Shown: one piece after another, positions 1 to 6,518 of the stretch
How the letters are laid out: every line of letters starts with the position of its first letter
Numbering within the stretch: the stretch's first letter is position 1
DNA from: Burkholderiales bacterium
Lineage (GTDB): Bacteria; Pseudomonadota; Gammaproteobacteria; Burkholderiales; JAEUOS01
Assembly (NCBI GenBank): GCA_947456845.1
Contig: CANGUJ010000221.1
Location: 1-6,725 of the forward strand
Direction of reading: 5' to 3'
DNA: 6,725 nucleotides
The notes under the pieces: model-generated
The model's input: only the letters and a program-made list of their open reading frames with translations
Told to the model about the DNA's origin: nothing
Databases searched by the model: none
Made by a program: the position numbers and the translations under genes

Positions 1-570
1 CCCCTGCACGTCATGATCGAGACCCACAACGGGCTGCGCGATGTATTCGACATCGTCGACCTCGGCCAGATCGAGGGCGTCAATCTCGGCATCATGGATT
101 TCGTCAGTTCCCACCAGGGCGCCATTCCCGCTTCGGCGATGTCCTCGCCGGGGCAGTTCGACCACCCGCTGGTGCGTCGTGCGAAACTGCGGGTCAGCGC
201 CGCCGCGCTGGGCGCGGGTGCCCTGCCCATCCACGGCATCACGCAGGACTACCGCGATGCGTCGGTCGCCGAGGCCGACGCGCGGCGCGCGCGCGAGGAG
301 TTCGGTTACCTGCGGCAATACAGCATCCACCCCGACCAGATACTCCCCATCGTGCGCGGCATGCAACCCGACGCAGAGGAAATCGGTGACGCTGCGGCGA
401 TACTGCTGAGCGCGCAGGCGGCCCATTGGGGCCCGGTCGGCCACCAGGGCAAGCTCCACGACCGCGCCAGCTTCCGCTATTTCTGGCAGTTGCTTGACCG
501 CGCCTGGCGCACCGGCGCGGCCGTGCCGGCCGACGCGATCCAGGCCTTTTTCGACAAGGAACCACAATGA
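1..570 (+). CDS. HpcH/HpaI aldolase / citrate lyase beta-like (CoA-ester lyase), C-terminal part
   Basis: The frame is open from the first base, so this is a 5'-truncated gene with 189 codons visible; full members of this family are roughly 320-330 residues. It resembles CitE/malyl-CoA lyase-type TIM-barrel enzymes, which make or break C-C bonds next to a CoA thioester using Mg2+. Visible signatures are the IETHNGL strand, whose Glu (codon 19-21) is the expected metal ligand, and the GIMDFV strand, whose Asp (codon 97-99) is the second ligand. SSHQGAIP, a SPGQFDHPL segment and YSIHPDQI follow. The Met at 13 lies inside the conserved fold and is not the start. The stop overlaps the prpB start by four bases (ATGA), so the two are probably translationally coupled. 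From memory, similar lyases sit beside prpB in other betaproteobacteria. The substrate is unknown; a methylmalyl-, malyl- or citramalyl-CoA-type thioester is possible. The family call is fairly secure, the exact reaction is not. Confidence 0.85.
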   Translation, partial: PLHVMIETHNGLRDVFDIVDLGQIEGVNLGIMDFVSSHQGAIPASAMSSPGQFDHPLVRRAKLRVSAAALGAGALPIHGITQDYRDASVAEADARRAREEFGYLRQYSIHPDQILPIVRGMQPDAEEIGDAAAILLSAQAAHWGPVGHQGKLHDRASFRYFWQLLDRAWRTGAAVPADAIQAFFDKEPQ

Positions 571-1454
571 GCAAGCAATCCGCGGGCGCCAAGTTCCGCC
601 AGGCCGTCAGGGACGAAAACCCGCTGCAGGTGGTAGGCACGATCACGGCCTACGCAGCGCGCATGGCCGAGCGTACCGGCTTCAAGGCCGTCTATCTTTC
701 CGGGGGCGGCGTGGCCGCCAATTCGCTCGGCATGCCCGATCTCGGCATCAGCACCGTGGAAGACGTGCTCACCGACGCGCGCCGCATCACCGCGGTGTGC
801 GGCCTGCCTCTGATGGTCGATATCGATACGGGCTGGGGCAGCGCGTTCAATATCGGCCGCACGATCAAGATGTTCACCCAGGCCGAGGTCGCGGCGGTGC
901 ATATGGAAGACCAGGTCAGCGCCAAGCGCTGCGGGCACCGCCCCGGCAAGGAAGTCGTGAGCACCGGCGAGATGGTCGACCGCATCAAGGCCGCCGTCGA
1001 CGCCAAGACCGATGCCGATTTCGTCATCATGGCGCGCACGGACGCGCTGGCTTCGGAGGGCTTGAATTCGGCCATCGACCGCGCCTGCGCGTACGTGGAG
1101 GCCGGCGCCGACATGATCTTTCCGGAAGCCATCACGGAGCTTGGGCAATACAGGAAGGTGAAGGACGCCGTCAAGGTGCCGATCCTGGCCAATCTCACCG
1201 AGTTCGGATCCACGCCGCTGTTCACGCTCGACGAATTGCGCGGTGTCAATGTCGACATCGCGCTCTACTGCTGCGGCGCCTATCGCGCCATGAACGCGGC
1301 GGCGCTCAATTTCTACAAGGTGCTGCGGCGCGAGGGTACGCAGAAAAGCGTCGTCCCGACCATGCAGACACGTGCCGAACTCTACGATTACCTCGGCTAC
1401 CACGATTACGAAAACAAGCTCGATGCCCTGTTCTCGCAGGGCAAGGGCAAGTAA
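567..1454 (+). CDS. prpB: 2-methylisocitrate lyase
   Basis: This 295-residue protein cleaves (2R,3S)-2-methylisocitrate to pyruvate and succinate, the last step of the methylcitrate cycle, in the cytoplasm. It belongs to the isocitrate lyase/PEP mutase superfamily, and its length matches known PrpB (about 296). The substrate/metal loop SGGG is at residues 45-48, Asp58 is in GMPDLG, and the Mg2+ ligands Asp85 and Asp87 are in VDIDTGWG. The catalytic cysteine is Cys122 in the KRCGH loop, the PrpB form of the family's KKCGH motif. MEDQ at 113-116 and ARTDA further on are also typical. The ATG at 567 has an AAGGA ribosome site at 556-560 and overlaps the upstream lyase stop. prpC follows after 23 bases. 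No catalytic residue appears to be missing. An oxaloacetate decarboxylase or carboxyphosphonoenolpyruvate mutase is the alternative within the superfamily, but the prpC-acnD-prpF context makes PrpB the clear choice. Confidence 0.97.
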   Translation: MSKQSAGAKFRQAVRDENPLQVVGTITAYAARMAERTGFKAVYLSGGGVAANSLGMPDLGISTVEDVLTDARRITAVCGLPLMVDIDTGWGSAFNIGRTIKMFTQAEVAAVHMEDQVSAKRCGHRPGKEVVSTGEMVDRIKAAVDAKTDADFVIMARTDALASEGLNSAIDRACAYVEAGADMIFPEAITELGQYRKVKDAVKVPILANLTEFGSTPLFTLDELRGVNVDIALYCCGAYRAMNAAALNFYKVLRREGTQKSVVPTMQTRAELYDYLGYHDYENKLDALFSQGKGK

Positions 1455-1464
1455 CGCAGACCAC

Positions 1465-1471
1465 AAAGGAG
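1465..1471 (+). promoter_or_regulatory. Ribosome binding site of prpC
   Basis: AAAGGAG lies six bases before the ATG at 1478 and is a strong Shine-Dalgarno match. It fixes the prpC start, because the same frame stays open upstream through most of prpB and would otherwise suggest a much longer protein. Confidence 0.85.
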
Positions 1472-1477
1472 AACAAC

Positions 1478-2635
1478 ATGAGCGAGCAAGCAACCCCGGC
1501 CGCGGGCCCGAAGCCCAAGAAGTCCGTCGCGCTTTCCGGCGTCGTCGCCGGCAACACGGCGCTCTGCACGGTCGGCCGCAGCGGCAATGACCTGCACTAT
1601 CGCGGCTACGACATCCTGGACGTTGCCGACACCTGCGAGTTCGAGGAAATCGCCCATCTTCTGGTGCACGGGAAGTTCCCCAACAAGGCGGAACTCGCCG
1701 GATACAAGAAAAAGCTCAAGGCCTTGCGCGGGGTGCCCGCAGCCGTCAAGGCGGCGCTCGAAGCGCTGCCGGCGTCCGCGCATCCGATGGATGTGATGCG
1801 GACCGCCGTTTCAGTGCTGGGCTGCGCCCTGCCGGAAAAGGACGACCACAACCACCCGGGTGCGCGCGACATCGCCGACCGCCTGATGGCGTCGCTGGGC
1901 TCCATGCTGCTGTATTGGCACCACTTCAGCAGCAACGGCAGACGCATCGAGGTTGAAACCGACGACGACTCGATCGGCGGGCACTTCCTGCACCTGCTCC
2001 ACGGAGTCAAGCCGCCGGAATCGTGGGTCAAGGCGATGCACACCTCGCTGATCCTCTACGCCGAGCATGAATTCAACGCCTCGACCTTCGCCTGCCGCGT
2101 GGTCGCCGGCACCGGTTCCGACATGTATTCCGCGATTTGCGGGGGTATCGGCGCGCTGCGCGGACCGAAGCACGGCGGCGCCAACGAGGTGGCCTTCGAA
2201 GTGCAGAAACGCTATGAAACGCCCGCTGAAGCGGAAGCCGACGTGCGCGCACGGGTCGAGCGCAAGGAAGTCGTGATCGGCTTCGGCCACCCCGTCTACA
2301 CCCTCTCGGACCCGCGCAACAAGGTCATCAAGGAAGTGGCGCGCAAGCTTTCCAGCGAGGCGGGCGACACCAAGATGTTCGACATCGCCGAGCGCCTCGA
2401 AACGGTCATGTGGGACGCGAAGAAGATGTTCCCCAACCTGGACTGGTTCTCTGCCGTCAGCTATCACATGATGGGCGTGCCCACCGCCATGTTCACCCCG
2501 ATCTTCGTCATCTCGCGCACCTCCGGCTGGGCGGCGCATGTCATCGAGCAGCGCCAGGACGGCAAGATCATCCGGCCCACGGCCAACTACACCGGTCCCG
2601 ACGACCTCGAGTTCGTCCCCCTCGCCAACCGCTAA
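1478..2635 (+). CDS. prpC: 2-methylcitrate synthase
   Basis: This 385-residue citrate-synthase-family enzyme condenses propionyl-CoA with oxaloacetate to 2-methylcitrate and CoA, the entry step of the cycle. The N-terminal KPKKSVALSGV and the NTALCTVG / LHYRGYDI block are characteristic of PrpC rather than of the larger hexameric GltA. The catalytic triad is visible as His232 in GPKHGGAN, His271 in GFGHPVY and Asp322 in NLDWFSA. A further conserved His197 is in the AEHEFNAST segment. The C-terminal SRTSGWAAHVIEQ block contains the usual substrate-binding arginine. The length is close to that of enterobacterial PrpC (about 389). The start is set by the strong ribosome site at 1465-1471. Such enzymes can also use acetyl-CoA, so some citrate synthase activity is possible, but the operon shows the main role. 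It lies 23 bases after prpB and 17 bases before acnD. Confidence 0.97.
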   Translation: MSEQATPAAGPKPKKSVALSGVVAGNTALCTVGRSGNDLHYRGYDILDVADTCEFEEIAHLLVHGKFPNKAELAGYKKKLKALRGVPAAVKAALEALPASAHPMDVMRTAVSVLGCALPEKDDHNHPGARDIADRLMASLGSMLLYWHHFSSNGRRIEVETDDDSIGGHFLHLLHGVKPPESWVKAMHTSLILYAEHEFNASTFACRVVAGTGSDMYSAICGGIGALRGPKHGGANEVAFEVQKRYETPAEAEADVRARVERKEVVIGFGHPVYTLSDPRNKVIKEVARKLSSEAGDTKMFDIAERLETVMWDAKKMFPNLDWFSAVSYHMMGVPTAMFTPIFVISRTSGWAAHVIEQRQDGKIIRPTANYTGPDDLEFVPLANR

Positions 2636-2652
2636 CCGGCAACCCGCCCGCC

Positions 2653-5259
2653 ATGAACACCGCCGATCGCAAGCCCCTGCCGGGCACCTCGCTGTCCTAT
2701 TTCGACGCCCGCGCGGCGGTCGAGCGCCTGGCGCCGGGCGCCTACGACAAGCTGCCCTACACCTCCCGCGTGCTGGCGGAAAACCTGGTGCGCCGCTGCG
2801 ACCCGGCGCAACTTGCCGATGCGCTCGGGCAGCTGATCGGGCGCAAGCGGGACCTGGATTTCCCCTGGTTTCCGGCGCGCGTGGTCTGCCACGACATCCT
2901 CGGCCAGACCGCGCTGGTCGATCTGGCCGGCCTGCGCGACGCGATCGCCAAGGCCGGTGGCGACCCGGCCAAGGTCAACCCGGTCGTGCCGGTGCAATTG
3001 ATCGTCGATCACTCGCTGGCGGTCGAGTGCGGGGGATTCGACCCGGATGCCTTCGCCAAGAATCGCGCCATCGAGGACCGGCGCAATGAAGACCGGTTCC
3101 ATTTCATCGAATGGACCAAGCTCGCCTTCGAGAACGTCGACGTGATCCCCGCTGGCAACGGCATCATGCACCAGATCAACCTGGAGAAGATGTCGCCGGT
3201 CATCCACGCCCGGGACGGCGTCGCATTCCCCGACACCCTCGTGGGGACCGACAGCCACACCCCGCATGTCGACGCGCTGGGCGTGATCGCCATCGGCGTG
3301 GGCGGACTGGAGGCCGAAAGCGTCATGCTCGGGCGCGCCTCGTGGATGCGCCTGCCCGACATCGTCGGCGTGCGTTTGACCGGCCGGCGCCAGAGCGGCA
3401 TCACCGCCACCGACATCGTGCTGGCCCTGACCGAGTTCCTGCGAAAGCAGAAGGTCGTCGGCGCCTATCTCGAATTCTTTGGCGAAGGCGCGGCGGGCCT
3501 GACCCTGGGCGACCGCGCCACCATTTCCAACATGGCGCCGGAGTATGGCGCCACCGCCGCGATGTTCGCGATCGACGAACAAACCATCACCTACCTGCGG
3601 CTGACCGGCCGCAGCGACGAGCAGGTCAGGCTTGTCGAGACCTATGCCAAGGTCGCCGGCCTGTGGTCCGACGCGCTCGCGCACGCCGAGTACGAGCGCG
3701 TCCTTTCCTTCGACCTCTCGGCGGTGGGACGCAACATGGCGGGGCCGTCCAACCCGCACGCCCGGGTCGCCACGACAGACCTGGCCGCCAAGGGCATCGC
3801 CCGGGCCTGGGAGTCCGTGCCTGGGCAGATGCCCGATGGGGCGGTGATCATCGCGGCGATCACCAGCTGCACCAACACCAGCAATCCGCGCAACGTGATC
3901 GCGGCCGGCCTGCTGGCGCGCAATGCCAACCGCCTCGGCCTGACCCGCAAGCCCTGGGTCAAGAGTTCGCTCGCACCAGGATCCAAGACCGTGGAGCTGT
4001 ACCTGGAAGCCGCCGGCCTCAAGGCCGAACTGGAGGAGCAGGGGTTCGGCATCGTCGCCTTCGCCTGCACCACCTGCAACGGCATGTCCGGCGCGCTCGA
4101 CCCGAAGATACAGCAGGAAATCATCGACCGCGATCTCTACGCCACCGCGGTGCTGTCGGGCAACCGCAATTTCGACGGCCGCATCCATCCGTATGCGAAG
4201 CAGGCGTTTCTCGCATCGCCGCCGCTGGTGGTGGCGTATTCCATCGCCGGCACCATCCGCTTCGACATCGAACGGGATTCGTTCGGCAATGACCCCGCCG
4301 GCAGCCCGATCACCCTCAAGGACCTGTGGCCTTCCGACGAGGAGATCGACGCGATCGTCGCGGCGAACGTGAAACCCGAGCAGTTCCGCAAGGTGTACAT
4401 CCCGATGTTCGACGAGCGGGCCGTGTCGACCGAACGCGTCGCCCCGCTGTACGACTGGCGGCCGCAGAGCACCTACATTCGCCGCCCGCCCTACTGGGAC
4501 AAGGAAGGCCAGGGCGCCCTGGCCGCCAGCCCGCGCAGCTTGAAGGGCATGCGCCCGCTCGCCGTGCTGGGCGACAACATCACCACGGACCACCTGTCGC
4601 CGTCCAACGCCATCATGGCCAACTCGGCGGCCGGCGAATATCTGGCACGAATGGGCGTGCCGGAGGAAGACTTCAATTCCTACGCGACGCACCGCGGCGA
4701 CCATCTCACCGCCCAGCGCGCCACCTTCGCCAACCCCACGCTCAAGAATGAGATGGTGCAGGTCGACGGCAAGGTCAAGCCGGGCTCGCTCGCGCGCCTC
4801 GAGCCGGAGGGCAAGGTGGTACGCATGTGGGAGGCCATCGAGACCTACATGGAGCGCCGCCAGCCGCTGATCATCATCGCCGGCGCGGACTACGGGCAGG
4901 GTTCCTCGCGCGACTGGGCCGCCAAGGGGGTGCGGCTGGCCGGGGTCGAGGCCATCGCCGCCGAGGGCTTCGAGCGCATCCACCGCACCAATCTGATCGG
5001 CATGGGCGTGCTGCCGCTGGAGTTCAGGCCCGGCACCACCCGCTTGACGCTCGCCATCGACGGCACCGAGACTTTCGACGTGGTCGGCGAGCGCACCCCG
5101 CGCACCACGCTGACGCTGGTGATCAATCGCAGGAACGGCGAGCGCGTCGAGGTTCCGGTCACCTGCCGCCTCGATACCGCCGAAGAGGTCTCTATTTACG
5201 AAGCCGGCGGCGTGCTGCAGCGCTTCGCCCAGGACTTTCTCGAAAAGGCAGCCGCATGA
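2653..5259 (+). CDS. acnD: Fe/S-dependent 2-methylcitrate dehydratase, aconitase-like
   Basis: This 868-residue aconitase-superfamily protein dehydrates 2-methylcitrate to a methylaconitate, and with PrpF it replaces PrpD. The length fits AcnD (about 865), and the N-terminal KPLPGTSLSYFDARAAVE run followed by LPYTSRVLAENLVRR is typical of AcnD. Active-site blocks in order are VDHSLAVE (Asp119-His120), GTDSHTPH (Asp200, His202), and the three [4Fe-4S] ligands Cys406 (SCTNTSNP) and Cys472/Cys475 (CTTCNG). The swivel domain carries GDNITTDHLSP from residue 640 and GADYGQGSSR (744-753), with the catalytic Ser-Ser-Arg at 751-753. No essential residue looks lost. The ATG at 2653 is the first credible start because it begins the conserved N-terminus, but no Shine-Dalgarno sequence precedes it. 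The stop overlaps prpF by four bases. Plain aconitase A (acnA) is the alternative, but the N-terminus and the prpF partner argue for AcnD. Confidence 0.95.
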   Translation: MNTADRKPLPGTSLSYFDARAAVERLAPGAYDKLPYTSRVLAENLVRRCDPAQLADALGQLIGRKRDLDFPWFPARVVCHDILGQTALVDLAGLRDAIAKAGGDPAKVNPVVPVQLIVDHSLAVECGGFDPDAFAKNRAIEDRRNEDRFHFIEWTKLAFENVDVIPAGNGIMHQINLEKMSPVIHARDGVAFPDTLVGTDSHTPHVDALGVIAIGVGGLEAESVMLGRASWMRLPDIVGVRLTGRRQSGITATDIVLALTEFLRKQKVVGAYLEFFGEGAAGLTLGDRATISNMAPEYGATAAMFAIDEQTITYLRLTGRSDEQVRLVETYAKVAGLWSDALAHAEYERVLSFDLSAVGRNMAGPSNPHARVATTDLAAKGIARAWESVPGQMPDGAVIIAAITSCTNTSNPRNVIAAGLLARNANRLGLTRKPWVKSSLAPGSKTVELYLEAAGLKAELEEQGFGIVAFACTTCNGMSGALDPKIQQEIIDRDLYATAVLSGNRNFDGRIHPYAKQAFLASPPLVVAYSIAGTIRFDIERDSFGNDPAGSPITLKDLWPSDEEIDAIVAANVKPEQFRKVYIPMFDERAVSTERVAPLYDWRPQSTYIRRPPYWDKEGQGALAASPRSLKGMRPLAVLGDNITTDHLSPSNAIMANSAAGEYLARMGVPEEDFNSYATHRGDHLTAQRATFANPTLKNEMVQVDGKVKPGSLARLEPEGKVVRMWEAIETYMERRQPLIIIAGADYGQGSSRDWAAKGVRLAGVEAIAAEGFERIHRTNLIGMGVLPLEFRPGTTRLTLAIDGTETFDVVGERTPRTTLTLVINRRNGERVEVPVTCRLDTAEEVSIYEAGGVLQRFAQDFLEKAAA

Positions 5260-6455
5260 AGACATTCGCGCCGCAAATCCGCGTACCCGCCACCTACATG
5301 CGCGGCGGCACCAGCAAGGGGGTGTTTTTCCATGTTCCGGACATGCCGCCGGAGCTGCAAGAGCCCGGCCCCGCGCGCGACAACTTTCTCCTGCGCCTCA
5401 TCGGCAGCCCCGACCCCTACGGCAAGCACACCGACGGCATGGGCGGGGCGACCTCCTCGACCAGCAAGACAGTCCTGCTCTCCAGGAGCGCCCGGCCGGA
5501 CCACGATGTGGATTACCTGTTCGGCCAGGTCGCCATCGACAAGCCCTTCGTCGACTGGGGCGGCAATTGCGGCAACCTGTCGGCGGCGGTGGGTCCGTTC
5601 GCGATTTCCAACGGGTTGGTCGATCCGGCGCGCATCCCGCACAACGGCATAGCCACCGTACGCATCTGGCAGGCCAACATCCAGAAAACCATCATCGCGC
5701 ATGTGCAGATCACCGACGGCCGGGTGCAGGAAACCGGCGATTTCGAACTCGACGGCGTGACCTTTCCGGCGGCCGAAGTCCAGCTCGAGTTCATGGACCC
5801 CGCCGCGGAGGAGGAAGGCGCGGGCGGCGCCCTCTTCCCCACCGGCAACCTGGTCGACGACCTCGAAGTTCCGGCCGCGGGCAACTTCAGGGGCGGCATT
5901 CTGAAGGCCACGATGCTGACGGCTGGCATACCGACCATCTTCGTCAATGCGTCGGAGATCGGTTTCACCGGGTCCGAATTGCAGGAGGCGATCAACGGCA
6001 GCCCGGACAATCTGGCCAAGATGGAGGCCATCCGCACCGCCGGCGCGATGAAGATGGGCCTGATCAGGACGCCTGCGGAAATCGCCACCCGGCAGCACAT
6101 TCCCAAGGTGGCGTTTGTCGCCCCGCCGGTCACCTACACCGCATCGAGCGGCAAGGCCATCGATGCCGGCGCCATCGATGTGCTGGTCCGCGCCATGTCG
6201 ATGGGCAAGCTGCATCACGCCATGATGGGTACCGCGGCCGTCGCCATCGCGGTCGGCGCCTGCATACCCGGCACGCTGGTGAACATGGCGGCCGGCGGCG
6301 GCGCGCGGTCCGAGGTGCGCTTCGGCCATCCCTCCGGCACCTTGCGCGTCGGCGCGCAGGCCGTGCGGTCGGGCGGCGAGTGGCAGGTCACCAAAGCGGT
6401 GATGAGCCGCAGCGCGCGCGTCCTGATGGAAGGCTTCGTGCGCGTCCCGGTCTAG
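5256..6455 (+). CDS. prpF: 2-methylaconitate cis-trans isomerase
   Basis: This 399-residue protein is of the PrpF (former DUF453) family, which has a diaminopimelate-epimerase-like fold. It isomerises the methylaconitate made by AcnD to the cis form that aconitase can hydrate. Family hallmarks are ATYMRGGTSKGVFF (12-25), SPDPYGKHTDGMGGATSSTSK with Lys71 (the position proposed as catalytic in PrpF), and WGGNCGNLSAAVG with Cys105. FPTGNLVDDLEVP, SMGKLHHAMMGTAAVAIA and the C-terminal FGHPSGTLRVGAQAV and SRSARVLMEGFVRVP blocks follow. The length agrees with known PrpF (about 397). The ATG overlaps the acnD stop (ATGA), with AAAAGG at 5243-5248 as a modest ribosome site, so production is probably coupled to AcnD. 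A stretch around residues 212-216 (RGGIL) looks like a short insertion compared with my memory of relatives. Confidence 0.96.
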   Translation: MKTFAPQIRVPATYMRGGTSKGVFFHVPDMPPELQEPGPARDNFLLRLIGSPDPYGKHTDGMGGATSSTSKTVLLSRSARPDHDVDYLFGQVAIDKPFVDWGGNCGNLSAAVGPFAISNGLVDPARIPHNGIATVRIWQANIQKTIIAHVQITDGRVQETGDFELDGVTFPAAEVQLEFMDPAAEEEGAGGALFPTGNLVDDLEVPAAGNFRGGILKATMLTAGIPTIFVNASEIGFTGSELQEAINGSPDNLAKMEAIRTAGAMKMGLIRTPAEIATRQHIPKVAFVAPPVTYTASSGKAIDAGAIDVLVRAMSMGKLHHAMMGTAAVAIAVGACIPGTLVNMAAGGGARSEVRFGHPSGTLRVGAQAVRSGGEWQVTKAVMSRSARVLMEGFVRVPV

Positions 6456-6469
6456 CACCGAATCGCAAG

Positions 6470-6491
6470 GCCGGGAGGCGTTTGCCCCGGC
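6470..6491 (+). other. GC-rich hairpin between prpF and the small downstream gene
   Basis: GCCGGG at 6470-6475 is the reverse complement of CCCGGC at 6486-6491. An alternative pairing gives five outer base pairs, a two-base bulge, three inner pairs (GGC/GCC) and a GTTT loop. The RNA hairpin should be stable, but no run of T follows, so it does not look like a classical intrinsic terminator. It may slow polymerase, protect the 3' end of the prp message or mark a processing site. Its role is inferred only from position, in a 63-base gap. Confidence 0.45.
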
Positions 6492-6504
6492 ACCCGGAAC
6501 AACG

Positions 6505-6511
6505 AAAGGAG
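6505..6511 (+). promoter_or_regulatory. Ribosome binding site of the small membrane protein gene
   Basis: AAAGGAG stands seven bases before the ATG at 6519. It is the same core as the prpC site and is the main support for the start of the partial gene that follows. Confidence 0.8.
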
Positions 6512-6518
6512 AATCACC

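Noticed and set aside
494..1477. Upstream in-frame extension of prpC through prpB
   Set aside because: The extension is an Arg-rich out-of-frame reading of prpB. The conserved PrpC N-terminus and a strong ribosome site place the start at 1478.
477..1493. A 338-codon minus-strand open frame opposite prpB
   Set aside because: Shadow of prpB; no recognisable motif in the translation.
2410..2652. Upstream in-frame extension of acnD into prpC
   Set aside because: It overlaps the conserved catalytic end of prpC, reads as low-complexity Arg/His/Pro, and the AcnD family N-terminus begins at 2653.
2632..5265. An 877-codon open frame on the minus strand, opposite all of acnD
   Set aside because: Long antisense frames are common opposite GC-rich genes because third-position G/C avoids stops. 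The translation is rich in Arg, Gly, His and Asp without recognisable motifs, and acnD is certain.
6470..6491. The inverted repeat called as a Rho-independent terminator
   Set aside because: There is no T run after the stem, so only a hairpin of unknown role was listed.
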